Assembly: GCF_009936375.1 (NCBI RefSeq)
Contig: NZ_AP022332.1
Span: 310,001 to 374,000 of the forward strand
Origin: Methylosinus sp. C49
GTDB lineage: Bacteria; Pseudomonadota; Alphaproteobacteria; Rhizobiales; Beijerinckiaceae
Reading direction: 5' to 3'
DNA length: 64,000 bases
A program made the translations under genes and the position numbers. Shown piece after piece: positions 10,034-19,918 of this stretch (within the stretch, counting starts at the first letter, position 1; every line of letters starts with the position of its first letter). Below the pieces are notes generated by a model, which had not been told where the DNA came from, ran no database searches, and saw nothing but the letters and a program-made list of their open reading frames with translations.

Positions 10034-10311
10034 GAGACAACTAAATGGGAGAGGCGATGGCGCGGTCTATAGCGGGCGGGCCGGGGAGCGCAAGCTCGCG
10101 CGAGGCGAGAGCTTCGCGAATTCTCGCCGGCCACGCTTGTATTATGCGCCCGAATGCCCCACATACGTTCTATCGAGTTTTCGGCCGGTCGACTCCTGCT
10201 TCGCGCCCAACGGCGCCCCAGGCACTATGACTTCCTCTCCAGAACATCGATCAAGCGAGGCGTCGCATGTCGCGAGCGCCGCAATCCCCCTGTTCTTCGA
10301 AAGGACAAGTC

Positions 10312-10521
10312 ATGCAGACCGGAATCGTGAAATGGTTCAATGCGCAAAAGGGCTTCGGCTTCATTCAGCCGGAGGCCGGCGGCGCCGACGTCTTCGTTCA
10401 TATCAGCGCTGTCGAGCGCGCGGGCCTTCACGGCCTCGCCGAGGGCCAGAAGCTCTCCTATGAGATCGTCGTCGACCGGCGCAGCGGCAAATCATCGGCG
10501 GATCAGCTGAAGGTCGACTGA
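10312..10521 (+). CDS. Cold-shock domain protein (CspA family)
   Basis: A 69-residue single cold-shock domain: [18 protein letters not shown] holds RNP1 (KGFGFI), and DVFVHISAV holds RNP2. These are single-stranded nucleic-acid chaperones that melt mRNA secondary structure; many are constitutive. The ATG at 10312 has AAAGGAC 7 bp upstream. The same frame is open upstream to about 10,267, but the family start is clear. About 280 bp of 5' region separates it from the divergent exporter, enough for a long leader as is typical of csp genes; no leader structure was resolved. Confidence 0.93.
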   Translation: MQTGIVKWFNAQKGFGFIQPEAGGADVFVHISAVERAGLHGLAEGQKLSYEIVVDRRSGKSSADQLKVD

Positions 10522-10653
10522 CCTCTCGAGCGATCAGGCCCTGCGCGCCGACCGCGGATGTACCGGCGGCGAGCGTGGGGCCTTCTCCCCGGTGGAGGCG
10601 CGTCGTTCCTTCGCGGATCGGCGCGTCGCGCTGCATCCGAAAGGGCCGACATT

Positions 10654-10893
10654 ATGAGCGCGCATTCGAATGAGCTCTCCCGCCATCAGCGGCGTCGCAA
10701 GGAAGCGCCGACGCATAAGTTTCGTCTCGGCGCGCAAATCTATCATCGCCTCGGCGCGCGAACGGAAAAAGAGACATTCCGAATCATGCGCCTGCTGCCC
10801 GACAGCGGCGCCGGATTCCAATATGTCATCAAAGGAGACCGGGACGGTCTCGAACGCGTCGTGACGGAAGCGGGAATGGAATTCGCCTGGTAA
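10654..10893 (+). CDS. Small conserved hypothetical protein
   Basis: A 79-residue basic protein starting MSAHSNELSRHQRRRKEAPT. It continues with a segment resembling short alphaproteobacterial proteins of unknown function (FRLGAQIYHR, then FRIMRLLPDSGAGFQYVIK and a C-terminal ERVV segment). It may be a small beta-rich fold; nothing catalytic is visible. The ATG at 10654 follows a weak AAGGG motif. The frame is open upstream, but the upstream part has shadow-like composition. It lies between csp and another small orphan gene; there is no evidence of an operon. Confidence 0.6.
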   Translation: MSAHSNELSRHQRRRKEAPTHKFRLGAQIYHRLGARTEKETFRIMRLLPDSGAGFQYVIKGDRDGLERVVTEAGMEFAW

Positions 10894-11011
10894 TTTCTGA
10901 GCTTCGGAGGATTGTGCGCGTCGCTCGCGTCGTCTCGTCCACACAGGCCGCGCGGCCGCGTCGTGATCGATTTTCGCGCTAAAAAAGGCGCGGACGACAA
11001 GGAGAAGAGCG

Positions 11012-11284
11012 ATGAGCGCATTCGATTACGGCATGGAAGCCGGCCTTTTCTCGTCCAAGACGCTCGCCAAGCGGTCGCGGCCTTATCAGAACTCCGTCGA
11101 ATTCCGGCGTTTCGCCCAGGCCGCGGAGGCGATTCGCTACGCCGTCGAGGATATGCCCGCCGCTTTGCTCGGAACCTGCTCGCTCGAGGTGGCCGAGGCG
11201 ACCTATACGGGCGCGGCGATCCGCAGTCTGTATGAAAGCGCGGAATTTCCTCTGCCGCGACGGATCGATACGGCAAAAAAATAG
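11012..11284 (+). CDS. Small conserved hypothetical protein
   Basis: A 90-residue acidic/helical protein (MSAFDYGMEAGLFSSKTLAK, then FRRFAQAAEAIRYAVEDMPA and an LLGTCSLEVAEATYTG segment). Codon use matches the flanking core genes, and GGAGAAG precedes the ATG by about 8 bp. I do not recognise a named family. The composition (two or three amphipathic helices, no membrane segment) suggests a soluble small protein. The gene ends 67 bp before lipB and points the same way, but no shared transcript can be shown. Confidence 0.6.
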   Translation: MSAFDYGMEAGLFSSKTLAKRSRPYQNSVEFRRFAQAAEAIRYAVEDMPAALLGTCSLEVAEATYTGAAIRSLYESAEFPLPRRIDTAKK

Positions 11285-11351
11285 AATCGTTCAGATAGCG
11301 TGACGCGCGCGCCGCTGGAGCGCCACGGCGCAACGCGATACATTCCCTCTC

Positions 11352-12095
11352 ATGACCGCTCCATTGCTACGCGACGATTGCGCCCTTTCGCTGCTCCCCC
11401 GGCCCGGCTCGCCGCCGGTGGAATGGGTCGTGGCTCCCGGCCTCGTGGCTTACGAGGCCGCCGTCGCCGAGATGGAATCGCTGGTCGAGCGCATCGCCGA
11501 CGGCGCCGCTCCCGAGCGTGTCCTTCTGCTCGAGCATCCGCCCGTCTACACGGCCGGGACCTCGGCCAAGGAGGCCGATCTGCTCGATGCGCGCTTTCCC
11601 GTGCATCGCACGGGGCGGGGCGGGCAGTTCACCTATCACGGGCCGGGACAGCGCGTCGCCTATGTGATGCTGGACCTCACGCGGCGAAAGCGCGATCTGC
11701 GCGCCTATGTGGCCGGGCTCGAGGCCTGGCTCATCGAGACGCTCGCTTCGCTCGGCGTCGCCGGCGAGCGGCGGGAGGATCGCGTCGGCGTATGGACGCG
11801 CCGGCCGGACAAGCCCGCGGGCCTTTTCGGCGAGCCGGCGGAGGACAAGATCGCCGCGATCGGCGTGCGCGTGCGGCGCTGGACCACCTTCCATGGATTG
11901 GCGCTGAACGTCGCGCCTGACCTCACGCATTTTTCCGGCATAGCGCCTTGCGGCGTGCGCCAATCGCATCTCGGCGTGACCAGCCTCGCCGATCTCGGCA
12001 AGGTCTCCGACATGGCCGCGGTGGACACGGCGTTGCGCTGCGCCTTCGAGCCGATATTCGGCCCGACGACGGCGCCTCAGTCTCCCGAGAGATGA
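11352..12095 (+). CDS. lipB: Octanoyl-[ACP]:protein N-octanoyltransferase LipB
   Basis: A 247-residue LipB, which moves octanoyl groups from acyl carrier protein to lipoyl domains in lipoate biosynthesis. Family motifs are present: [17 protein letters not shown] (residues 86-102), HGLALNV (181-187) and [13 protein letters not shown] (200-212). C200 is the expected acyl-enzyme cysteine and K166 ([13 protein letters not shown]) the paired lysine. It is cytoplasmic. Its 3' end overlaps the convergent rppH by 19 bp. Confidence 0.95.
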   Translation: MTAPLLRDDCALSLLPRPGSPPVEWVVAPGLVAYEAAVAEMESLVERIADGAAPERVLLLEHPPVYTAGTSAKEADLLDARFPVHRTGRGGQFTYHGPGQRVAYVMLDLTRRKRDLRAYVAGLEAWLIETLASLGVAGERREDRVGVWTRRPDKPAGLFGEPAEDKIAAIGVRVRRWTTFHGLALNVAPDLTHFSGIAPCGVRQSHLGVTSLADLGKVSDMAAVDTALRCAFEPIFGPTTAPQSPER

Positions 12096-12580
12096 GCGAA
12101 ATCGCGCACCACGCGCTCATAGACGTCGCGCTTGAAGGGCACGATCAGTCCCGGCAATAGCGCCGCGCGCTCCCAGCGCCAGGCGTCGAATTCGGGCTCG
12201 TGCTGGCCGCCGCCGGGACGCTCTATGTCGATCTCCGCTTCCTCGCCCTCGAAGCGGAAAGCGAACCATTTCTGCGTCTGGCCGCGATATTTGCCTTTCC
12301 AGCGCTTGGCGGCCTCCGGCGGCAGATCGTAGCTGTACCAATCCTGCGCCTCGGCGAGCACGGAGACGCTGGTCACATTGGTCTCCTCGTGCAATTCGCG
12401 CAGCGCGGCGGCGAGCGGCTCCTCGCCCTCGTCTATGCCGCCTTGCGGCATTTGCCATTCATGCTCGATCACCTGCGGATCGGCGCGCTTGGAGAGGCGC
12501 CGGCCGAGAAAGACGAGGCCTTTGGCGTTGATCAGCATCACGCCGACGCAGGGTCTGTAGGGCAGCTCGCTCATTTCCAC
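12077..12580 (-). CDS. rppH: RNA pyrophosphohydrolase (Nudix)
   Basis: A 167-residue Nudix hydrolase with the RppH/IalA layout: [11 protein letters not shown] at the N-terminus, [10 protein letters not shown] leading into the Nudix box at residues 47-69 (G47, E53, R61-E62, E65-E66). The final glycine of the box is replaced by N68, as often seen in RppH. RppH removes pyrophosphate from the 5' end of mRNA and so triggers decay. The C-terminal [17 protein letters not shown] matches the family. The start overlaps the upstream polysaccharide-deacetylase gene by 10 bp, so the two are probably cotranscribed. Confidence 0.92.
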   Translation of the reverse strand: MEMSELPYRPCVGVMLINAKGLVFLGRRLSKRADPQVIEHEWQMPQGGIDEGEEPLAAALRELHEETNVTSVSVLAEAQDWYSYDLPPEAAKRWKGKYRGQTQKWFAFRFEGEEAEIDIERPGGGQHEPEFDAWRWERAALLPGLIVPFKRDVYERVVRDFAHLSGD

Positions 12581-13779
12581 TTTCCGGCTCTCGCCTCTTT
12601 GTCCTCGACGCGCGACATCAGCGCGCTCAGCGGAACGAGCGCAATTCCCTTGCGCTCGAGCTCACGCGCGAAACGTGTGAGGCGCGTCATCGTCTGCGGC
12701 AGCGCGCCGGCGGCGACGATCGCCTGACCATTGCGGCGCGCGAGCGCCTCGATCTGCGTCAGCGCCTTCTCCAGCGCTTCGCCCGAGGCGCCGGCGTCGA
12801 TCGCCACATCCGCCCGCGCCGCCGTCAAGGCGAGACGCGGCGCGAGAGAGGAGACGAGCGAGCGCGGCGAGGTGCCGTCGTCGAGAAAGAGCAGCCCGCG
12901 CCCGGCTATGTCGGTGAGCGTCGGCGTCAGCGCGGTCTCGTCGGCGGTGAATTGCGCGCCGAGATAATTCACCACGCCGATATAGCCGGAAAAGCGGCTC
13001 ATCAGCCAGTGCAGATCCTCGAGCTCGGCGCCGCGCGTCGTCAGCAGCGTATGCGGCCCGGGATTTTCGCGCGGATAATCATAGGGCTCCATCGGCGCCT
13101 GCAGCAAGATCTCATGGCCGCGGTCGCGCGCCTTGGCGGCGACGCTCTCGGGATCGGCGCCATAGGGCGCGAGCGCCAGCGTGACGGCGCCGGGCAATTC
13201 GTCGATGGCGCTGGCCGTGAGCTGCGCATTGAGCCCGACGCCGCCGACGACGAGCGCGACGCGCGGCGCGCCGGCGGGCAGACGCGCGCTGATCGTCGCA
13301 GGGCGCGCGTAGACTTCCATCGGCTTCGCGCCATCGGCGCCGATCTTGGGCAGCGGGCCGCCGCGGCCTTTCTCCACCAGGCGCTTGTCCGGCGCCGGCG
13401 CGAGCGCCGTGTGCTGCTCGTCGAGCCTTATGATGAGCGCGCCGGGCGCCTCTGCGCCGCCGATGCGCGTGACCTTGACGCCGGAGCGCTTCTCTATGTC
13501 GGCGATCTCATCGGCGCGGTTGTCCGCATCCGTGACCGATGCGCGCTCCATTGGAGCGTTCGCCGGCGTGGGCGGCGGCGGCTCGACCATTTCGATGCGC
13601 GCGACGGCGACGGGCTGACCGGCCTGCGGATCGCGCAGCGAAAGCAGCAGCGCGGCGCCGCCGGCTCCGCAGAGCAGCAATGCGGCGACGACGCTTTTCA
13701 TCAGCCGGCCGCGCGGGCGCGCCGGACGAGGCTCCAGCGGCTCGTTCAAGCCCAAAGGCTCGTTCAATTCGTCGGTCAT
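12571..13779 (-). CDS. Divergent polysaccharide deacetylase family protein (YibQ-like)
   Basis: A 402-residue protein with a cytoplasmic, proline-rich N-terminus, one transmembrane segment ([20 protein letters not shown]) and a large periplasmic domain of the divergent polysaccharide deacetylase family (PF04748 type). Landmarks are [46 protein letters not shown] and [13 protein letters not shown]. In alphaproteobacteria this gene commonly sits next to rppH and a ctpA-type protease; rppH is adjacent here. Whether it keeps deacetylase activity is unknown. The ATG at 13779 ([10 protein letters not shown]) is chosen; an upstream ATG at 13833 is possible but has no ribosome-binding site. Confidence 0.88.
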   Translation of the reverse strand: MTDELNEPLGLNEPLEPRPARPRGRLMKSVVAALLLCGAGGAALLLSLRDPQAGQPVAVARIEMVEPPPPTPANAPMERASVTDADNRADEIADIEKRSGVKVTRIGGAEAPGALIIRLDEQHTALAPAPDKRLVEKGRGGPLPKIGADGAKPMEVYARPATISARLPAGAPRVALVVGGVGLNAQLTASAIDELPGAVTLALAPYGADPESVAAKARDRGHEILLQAPMEPYDYPRENPGPHTLLTTRGAELEDLHWLMSRFSGYIGVVNYLGAQFTADETALTPTLTDIAGRGLLFLDDGTSPRSLVSSLAPRLALTAARADVAIDAGASGEALEKALTQIEALARRNGQAIVAAGALPQTMTRLTRFARELERKGIALVPLSALMSRVEDKEARAGKWK

Positions 13780-13840
13780 GGCCCGCGGACGGCTCCCTTT
13801 TGCGGCGCCGCGAATCGCGGCGCTCGCCATCATTGTGAAA

Positions 13841-16800
13841 TCACGAGACCGCCAGCGCCAGCGCCGCCTGCTGCTGCGTCGTCATGCCGGCGATCTGCGT
13901 CGTGGTGAAGGCGGCGATCTGATTGCCGTTGAGCGCCAGCAGCTCCGTCGTCGTCAACGCCGCTATGGCGGATGTGGTCAGCGCGGCCACCTGCGTCGTG
14001 GTGAGGCCGGTGAGCTGGAGCGCGTTGAAGGAGGCGATGACCGCGCCGTCGAGATTGGCGAGCTGCTGCGTGGTGAGCGCGCCGATCTGCGTCGAGGTCA
14101 GCGCATTGAATTGCGTGGACGAGAGCGCGCCGATCTCGGTGGTGGTGAGATTGACGACCTGCGTCGTCGCCAGCGCGGAAATCTGCGATGTGGTGAGCGC
14201 GCCGACCTGCGTCGTCGTCAGCGCGCGCAATTGCGGGCGCAGCAGGCCGCCGAGCTGGGCGTTGGTCAGCGCCGCGATCTCCGTCGTCGTCACCGCCTGC
14301 ATCTGCGCCGTCGTCAGCGCCGCGAATTGCGTGGATTGGAAGCCGGAGAATTGCGTCGTCGTCAGATCGGCGATCTGCGTCGCCGAGAGGCCGGAGATTC
14401 CGTCCGAGGAGACGGCGCCGATCTGCGTTTCGCTCAATGCGGAGAGCTGCGTCGTGGTGAGCGAGGCCGCCTGCGTCGCGGTGAGGCCGCCGAGCTCGGT
14501 CGGAGAGAGCCGAGCGATCAGCGTCGAGGTGAGGCTCGCGAATTGCGCCGGCGTCAGCGCCCCGATCGCCGAGGCCGAGAGGCTGGCGAATTGCGTGGAG
14601 GTCAGCGAGGCGATTTCCGTGGTGCTGAGCCCGGCGACGGCGGTGGGCGAGAGAGCGCCGATCTGATCCGCCGAGAGCGCGGCCGATTGCGTGTCGGCGA
14701 GGGCGGCGATCTGCGTCTCGCTGAGGCCGGCGACGCCGGTCGTCGAGAGATAGGAGATTTGCGCCGCGCTCAAAGCCGTGAGCCGTTCCGTGCCGAGCGC
14801 GGCGACCTGCGCCGAGGTCAATCCGTAGATTTCCTGCGCGGTGAGAGTCTTCAGCTGCGACGTGGTGAGCGTGGCGAGTTGCGTCGTCGAGAGCGCGCCG
14901 ATCTCGGTGGAGGTGAAGCTCTGCAATTGCGTCGTGGTGAGCGCGCCGAGCTCGGTCGTCGTCAGCCCGCCGACGGCGCTCGTCGACAGAGCGGCGATCT
15001 GCGCGGCGGTCAGCGCGGAGAATTGCGTCGCGGTGAGCGCGCCGACCTGCGTCTGCGTCAATCCGCCGGCGCCCGTCGTCGCCAGCGCGGCGATCTGTGA
15101 AGCGGCCAGCAGGCCGAGCTGCGTCGCGGTGAGCGCCGCCACTTGCGTCGCGGCGAGGCCGCCGATCTGCGTGCTGGTCAACAGGCCGATCTGCGCCGTG
15201 GTGAGCGCCTGCACCTGCGTCGTTGTCAGCGCCGCCACGCCCGTGGAGGAGAAGCTGCGGAACTGCGTCGTCGTCAGCGCGCCGATCTCGTCGCTGCTGA
15301 GTCCGGCGATGGCGGTGCTGGACAGAGCGGCGATCTGCGTCGAGGCGACGCTGGCGAGCTGCGCGGTCGTCAGCAGGCCGATCTGTGTGGCGGTGAGGCC
15401 GCCGATCGCCGTGGTGGTCAGATATTTGATCGCCGTGGTCGAGAGCGCGCCGATCCGCGTCGCGTCGAGCTGCGAGACTTCGGTGGAGGTCAGCCCGCGC
15501 GCCTGCGTCGCGGTGAGCGCGCCCACTTGCGTCGTCGTCAGCGCTCCGAGCTGCGCGCTGCTCAGCGCGGAAATTTGCGTCGCCGCCAGCGCGCCGAATT
15601 GCGTCGCGTTCAGCGCCTGCACCTGCGTCGTCGTCAGCCCGCTGATCGCCGAAGTGGAGAGCGCCGCGATCTGGGTGGCGGCGAGCGCGTCGAATTGCGT
15701 CGCGGCGAGCGCCGCGCCTTGCGTCTGCGTCAGGCCTTGCAGCTCTTGCGTCGTCAGAGCGGCGATCTGCGTCGTCGCCAGCGCGGCGATCTCGCTGGTC
15801 GTCAGCGCGCCGATCAGCGCCGCGGTGAGGCCGCGCAGCTGCGTCGTCGTCAGCGCCTGCAGCTCGGCGAGCGTCAGGCCGGCGATCGTCGCGGTCGACA
15901 GGCCGGAGAGCTGCGTCGAGGTCAGCCGTGCAAGCTGATCGAGGCCGAAGGCGGCGATCTGCGTCGCGGAGAGCGCGCCGGCCTGCGTCGATGTGAGGGC
16001 GCCGATCTGCGTCGTGCTGAGCGCGGCGACCTCGGTGGTGGTCAGCGCGGCGACGGCGGTGGTGGTGAGCGCGGCGATCTGCGTGCCGGCGAACGCGCCG
16101 AGCTGCGTCGTCGTCAGCGCCGCCGCCTGAATGTCGGTGAGGCCGGCGAGCTCGGTCGTCGTCATGGCGGCGAGCTGCGTCGTGGTGAGCGCGTTCAGCT
16201 GGCCGAGCGTCAACGCGCCGAGCTGACGCGCGGTGAAGCCGCGCAGCTGCGTGGTGGCGAGCGCGGAGACGACGCTGGAGGACAGGCTGGCGACAGCGTC
16301 CGCCGAAAGGCCGGCGATCTGCGTCGCGGCCAGCGCGGCGATCTGCGTCGCGGTGAGAGCCGCGAGCTGCGTGTCGACGAGCGCGCTCATCTGCGCCGTG
16401 GTCAGCGCGCCGAGCTGCGTGGTGGTGAGAGCGGAAATGTCGCTGGTCGACAATCCGCCGACGCCGGTCGTCGATAGCGCGGCGAGCTGCGCCTTCTGCA
16501 ATGCGGCGAGCTGCGTGATGGAGAAAGCGGAAATCTGCGCATCCGACATGGCGCGCATCTGCGTCGAGGTGAGCGCTGCGACCTGCGTCGTCGTCAGCAT
16601 GGCGACATCGGCCGTCGACAGCGAGGCCACGGCGGTCGTCGCCAACGCGGCGATCTGCGTCGTGGCGAGCGTCGTGAGCTGCGTCGTCGTCATGGCGGCG
16701 ATCTGCGCCGCGCCGAGGCCGGACACGGCCGCGGCCGAGAGAGCGGCGATCTGCGTCGCGCTCAGCGCCGCGATCTGCGCATCCGACAGCGCAGCCGTCA

Positions 16801-19453
16801 GCAGCGCGCCGATCGCGCCGATCTGCGTCGTGGTGAGAGCGGCGACGGCGGTGGAGGTGAGCGCGCCGAAACCGCTCGTCGAGAGAGCGGCGACTTGCGT
16901 CGAGGTGAGCGCGCCGAGCTGCTCGGCGGAGAGCGCGCCGACCTGAGTGTCGGCGAGCGCCTTGACCTGCGTCGAGGTGAGCGCCGAAACCTGCGTCGTC
17001 GACAGCTCGGCGATCTGGCTCTGCCAGAATCCGCCGATCGACACGGCCGAAAGCGCCCCCACCTGCGTCGTCGTCAGCGTGTCGATCTGCGTCAGGGAGA
17101 GCGCGGCGAGCTGCGTCGAGGTGAGAGCTGCGGCCTCTGTCGTCGTCAAGGCGCCGAACTGCGTCGTGCTCAGCGCCGCGATCTGCCAATCGGCGAGAGC
17201 GCGCGTCTGCGCGGCCGTCAGCGCGGAAATTTGCGTCGTGGCGAGCGAAGCGATCTGCGCGCTGGTCAGCCCCGCGGCGGCGGTCGAGGTGAGCGCGGCG
17301 ATCTGCGTCGTGGCGAAAGCGGCGAGCTGCGTCGTCGTCAACGCCGCGACCTGCGTGTCGGCGAGGCCGGCGAAGGCGCGCGTCGGCATTGCGGCGATCT
17401 GCGTCGCGTTCAGCGCGGCGAGCTGCGTCGTCTCGAGCGAATTCACCTCGGTCGCGGTGAGGCCGGCGAGCTGCGTCGTGGTGAAGCCGGCGATCTGATC
17501 CGCGCTGAAGGCGTCGAGCTGCGTCGTCGTCAGCGCGGCGATCTGCGCCGAAGTGAGATTGGAGAGCTGACTCGTGGAGAGATTGCCGAAGGCGGCGGAG
17601 CCGAGGCCGGCGATCTGCGCCGCGGACAGCTGCGATATGGTCAGCGATTGAATTTGCGCCGTCGTCATATCGCCGAGCTGCGTCGTCGTCAGCCCGCGCG
17701 CCTGCGTCGAGGTGAGCGCGGCGAGCTGCGTCATCGTCAGCCTGTCGATGGCGTCGGCCGAAAGTCCGCCGATCTGCGCCGAGGTGAGCGCCGCGGCTTG
17801 CGTCGTGGTGAGGCTCTGCAGCGCCGTCGTGGTCAGCTGATTGAGGAATGTCGTCGAGAGCGCCGACATTTGCGTCGCGGCGAGCGCGCCGATCTGCGTG
17901 ACGCTCAATCCGCCATCGCTGCTGGAAACGAGAGCGCCGATCTGCGCGGCGGTGAGATTGGCGATGGGGAGCGCCTCGACGGCGGTCGTCGTCAAAGAGA
18001 GGAGCTGCGTCGTCGTCAAGCTGCGCGCCTGCGTCGTCACCAGCGCCGACAGCTGCGTCGTCGTCAGATTGCCGAGCTGCGTCGTGGTGAGGCCGGCGAT
18101 CTGCGCGGCGCCGAGCCAATCGACCTGCGTCGTCGTCAGGCTCGCGAGGAGAGTCGTCGAGAGAGCGTTGAGCAGGGTCGTGGCGAGCGCGCGAATCTGT
18201 GTCGACGAGAGGCCGGAGAATTGCGCCTCCGAGAGACCGCCGAAAGTCGTCGCGCTCATTGCAGAAAATTGCGCGGCCGAGAGCTCGTCGACGTCGAGCG
18301 ATTGTAGCGCGGTCGTCGAGAGATGGGCGAGCTGAGTCGCAGTCAGCCCGCGCGTCTGCGTCGTGGTGAGATCGGCGAGCCGGGTCGTCGTCAGCTCGGC
18401 GAGCGTCGTGTCGGAGAGGCCGGCGATCTGCGCGGCGGAGAGGCCGGAAAATTGCGTCGTGGCGAGCGCGCCGAGACGCGTCGCCGTGAGGCCGTTGAGC
18501 GTCGTCGTGGAAAGCGCGGCGATCTGCGTCGGAGCCAGCGCCGAAAATTGGGTGTCGGAGAGATTCTCGAAAGCGGCGGCGCCGAGGCCGGCGAGCTGCG
18601 CATTGGAGAAATTCGCGATCGACAGCGCCTGAATCTCGGTCGATGTCATGGCCGAGAGCAGCGTCGTCGTGAAGGCGCGCGTCTGCGTCGTGGTCAGCGC
18701 GGCGAGCTGAGTCGTGGTGAATTCGGAAAGATCGGTGGTTGTCAGCGCCGCGATCTGCGTCGCCGCGAGACCGGCGAGCTGCGTCGTCGTCAGCGTCTCT
18801 ATCGCTGTCTGCGAGAGGCTGTCGAAGACCGTCGTCGTCAGCGAGCCGACCTGCGTCGAGGAGAGAGAGGAGAGCTGCGTCGTGGAGAGATTATCGACAT
18901 CCGTCGCATTCAGCGAGCGCACCTGCGCGGCGGTCAGACTCGTCACCTGCAGCGCGACGATCTGATCGAGGCTCAGCGCGTCGAGCTGCGTCGCGGTGAG
19001 GCTACGCACTTGCGTCGAGCTGAGGCTCGAAATCTGCGTCGTCGAGAGATTGGCGAGCTCCGTCGTCGAGAGGCTGGCGATCTGCGCGGCGGTCAGCGCC
19101 TGCAGCCGCGTCGTGTCGAGACTGTCGATCTCCGTCGCATCGAGCGCATTCAGCTCCGTCTTGGTGAGCGCGGAGAGCTGCGTGGTCGCGAAGGAGTCGA
19201 AGTCGCTCTCGGCGAGGGCCTGGAATTGCGACAGATCGAGCCCGGCGATCGCCATGCGCGACAGCGAGGCGACCTGCGTCGTCACCAGCGCCTGCAGAGT
19301 GCTCGTCTGCAGAGAATTGAGCTGCGTCGAGGTCAGCACGGCGATCTGCGTCGTGGCGAACCCCTCTATGTCGGAGGTTCCGAGCTCGCTCATGATGGTC
19401 GTCGTGAGACGCGCGATCTGCACGGTCGTGAGCGACGAGTAGATCGACGTCAT
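13841..19453 (-). CDS. Giant octapeptide-repeat protein
   Basis: A 1870-residue protein made almost entirely of 8-residue repeats, consensus [STA]-[TSA]-[TA]-[QE]-[IVL]-[AGS]-[AGS]-[LF]. Dividing the chain by hand accounts for every residue: 21 octads (1-168), four blocks of one pentapeptide plus 13 octads (169-604), a fifth pentapeptide (605-609), 157 unbroken octads (610-1865) and a 5-residue tail. There is no signal peptide, membrane segment or cysteine cluster. Each unit has a helix-capping look, with S/T as N-cap, Q/E three later and flanking hydrophobics. This suggests a tight helical solenoid, though a beta-solenoid is also possible. The family is not recognised and no function is offered. 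The TCG/TCGTC-rich codons make other frames open too. Confidence 0.85.
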   Translation of the reverse strand: MTSIYSSLTTVQIARLTTTIMSELGTSDIEGFATTQIAVLTSTQLNSLQTSTLQALVTTQVASLSRMAIAGLDLSQFQALAESDFDSFATTQLSALTKTELNALDATEIDSLDTTRLQALTAAQIASLSTTELANLSTTQISSLSSTQVRSLTATQLDALSLDQIVALQVTSLTAAQVRSLNATDVDNLSTTQLSSLSSTQVGSLTTTVFDSLSQTAIETLTTTQLAGLAATQIAALTTTDLSEFTTTQLAALTTTQTRAFTTTLLSAMTSTEIQALSIANFSNAQLAGLGAAAFENLSDTQFSALAPTQIAALSTTTLNGLTATRLGALATTQFSGLSAAQIAGLSDTTLAELTTTRLADLTTTQTRGLTATQLAHLSTTALQSLDVDELSAAQFSAMSATTFGGLSEAQFSGLSSTQIRALATTLLNALSTTLLASLTTTQVDWLGAAQIAGLTTTQLGNLTTTQLSALVTTQARSLTTTQLLSLTTTAVEALPIANLTAAQIGALVSSSDGGLSVTQIGALAATQMSALSTTFLNQLTTTALQSLTTTQAAALTSAQIGGLSADAIDRLTMTQLAALTSTQARGLTTTQLGDMTTAQIQSLTISQLSAAQIAGLGSAAFGNLSTSQLSNLTSAQIAALTTTQLDAFSADQIAGFTTTQLAGLTATEVNSLETTQLAALNATQIAAMPTRAFAGLADTQVAALTTTQLAAFATTQIAALTSTAAAGLTSAQIASLATTQISALTAAQTRALADWQIAALSTTQFGALTTTEAAALTSTQLAALSLTQIDTLTTTQVGALSAVSIGGFWQSQIAELSTTQVSALTSTQVKALADTQVGALSAEQLGALTSTQVAALSTSGFGALTSTAVAALTTTQIGAIGALLTAALSDAQIAALSATQIAALSAAAVSGLGAAQIAAMTTTQLTTLATTQIAALATTAVASLSTADVAMLTTTQVAALTSTQMRAMSDAQISAFSITQLAALQKAQLAALSTTGVGGLSTSDISALTTTQLGALTTAQMSALVDTQLAALTATQIAALAATQIAGLSADAVASLSSSVVSALATTQLRGFTARQLGALTLGQLNALTTTQLAAMTTTELAGLTDIQAAALTTTQLGAFAGTQIAALTTTAVAALTTTEVAALSTTQIGALTSTQAGALSATQIAAFGLDQLARLTSTQLSGLSTATIAGLTLAELQALTTTQLRGLTAALIGALTTSEIAALATTQIAALTTQELQGLTQTQGAALAATQFDALAATQIAALSTSAISGLTTTQVQALNATQFGALAATQISALSSAQLGALTTTQVGALTATQARGLTSTEVSQLDATRIGALSTTAIKYLTTTAIGGLTATQIGLLTTAQLASVASTQIAALSSTAIAGLSSDEIGALTTTQFRSFSSTGVAALTTTQVQALTTAQIGLLTSTQIGGLAATQVAALTATQLGLLAASQIAALATTGAGGLTQTQVGALTATQFSALTAAQIAALSTSAVGGLTTTELGALTTTQLQSFTSTEIGALSTTQLATLTTSQLKTLTAQEIYGLTSAQVAALGTERLTALSAAQISYLSTTGVAGLSETQIAALADTQSAALSADQIGALSPTAVAGLSTTEIASLTSTQFASLSASAIGALTPAQFASLTSTLIARLSPTELGGLTATQAASLTTTQLSALSETQIGAVSSDGISGLSATQIADLTTTQFSGFQSTQFAALTTAQMQAVTTTEIAALTNAQLGGLLRPQLRALTTTQVGALTTSQISALATTQVVNLTTTEIGALSSTQFNALTSTQIGALTTQQLANLDGAVIASFNALQLTGLTTTQVAALTTSAIAALTTTELLALNGNQIAAFTTTQIAGMTTQQQAALALAVS
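17642..18949 (-). repeat. Four tandem 109-residue (327-bp) super-repeats inside the octad protein
   Basis: Residues 169-604 consist of four units, each one pentapeptide followed by 13 octads, exactly 109 residues long. The pentapeptides opening the units are QVTSL (169), SIANF (278), DVDEL (387) and PIANL (496); a fifth, TISQL (605), opens the long regular tract. The octads after each break also correspond, for example [SAG]-x-x-Q-x-x-x-[LM] then a Q-less octad such as GAAAFENL or GSAAFGNL. The units therefore arose by duplication of whole 327-bp blocks. Confidence 0.85.
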
Positions 19454-19573
19454 GACAGGCCCTGCTCCGCGCGCGCTTTTCGAAAACCAACGGACGCGCG
19501 GCGGCGCGGCGGCGGCCGGCGCGACGATCCTTGCCCGCTGAGCCTTGCGTGAAACTGGGGCGCCAGCGCTCGC

Positions 19574-19918
19574 TCAGCCGGCGTCGTCGTCCCGCGCCGT
19601 GGCGCGCGCCGCCCAGTCGAGATAGGCGGGATCGCCGGCGGCGATATCGAGGCGGATGATCTCCGGGATATCGTAAGGATGCCCGGCGCGAATGGCGGCG
19701 GCGAGCGCGTCATAATCCTGCGCGCGGGCTTTTGACTGCACCAGAAATTCGGCGTCGGCGCGCGTCTCGCCCTCCCACACGTAAAAGCTGCGGATGGGGA
19801 AAATCTGAACGCAGGCGGCGAGCTTGGCGGCGAGCAGGGCGCGGGCGAGGCGCTCGGCCCCCGCTTCTGTGTCGATCGTCGTCTGGACGACGCAGAATTT
19901 CGGCTCGTTTCCGCTCAC
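19574..19918 (-). CDS. cutA: Divalent-cation tolerance protein CutA
   Basis: A 114-residue CutA1-family protein (FCVVQTTID near the start, LLAAKLAACVQIFPIRSFYVWEGE, then ADAEFLVQSKARAQDYDAL, and HPYDIPEIIRLDI near the end). CutA forms a very stable trimer of PII-like fold linked to copper and other divalent cation tolerance. No ATG fits the family length; the GTG at 19918 gives MSGNEPKFCVVQ and the usual size, so it is chosen. It is divergent from the Rieske ferredoxin gene, with about 125 bp between start codons. Confidence 0.92.
   Translation of the reverse strand: MSGNEPKFCVVQTTIDTEAGAERLARALLAAKLAACVQIFPIRSFYVWEGETRADAEFLVQSKARAQDYDALAAAIRAGHPYDIPEIIRLDIAAGDPAYLDWAARATARDDDAG

Noticed and set aside
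8297-10072. 591-codon plus-strand frame opposite the glucan exporter
   Set aside because: Antisense shadow of an unambiguous ABC exporter gene.
13830-18119. A 1429-codon open frame in a second minus-strand register, plus long plus-strand frames across the octad-repeat gene
   Set aside because: They are by-products of the 24-bp coding repeat and high GC. Only one register shows a regular hydrophobic pattern, a sensible start and even composition.
13841-19453. CRISPR-like regular repetition
   Set aside because: The period is 24 bp without unique spacers and is continuous coding sequence; no cas genes are nearby.
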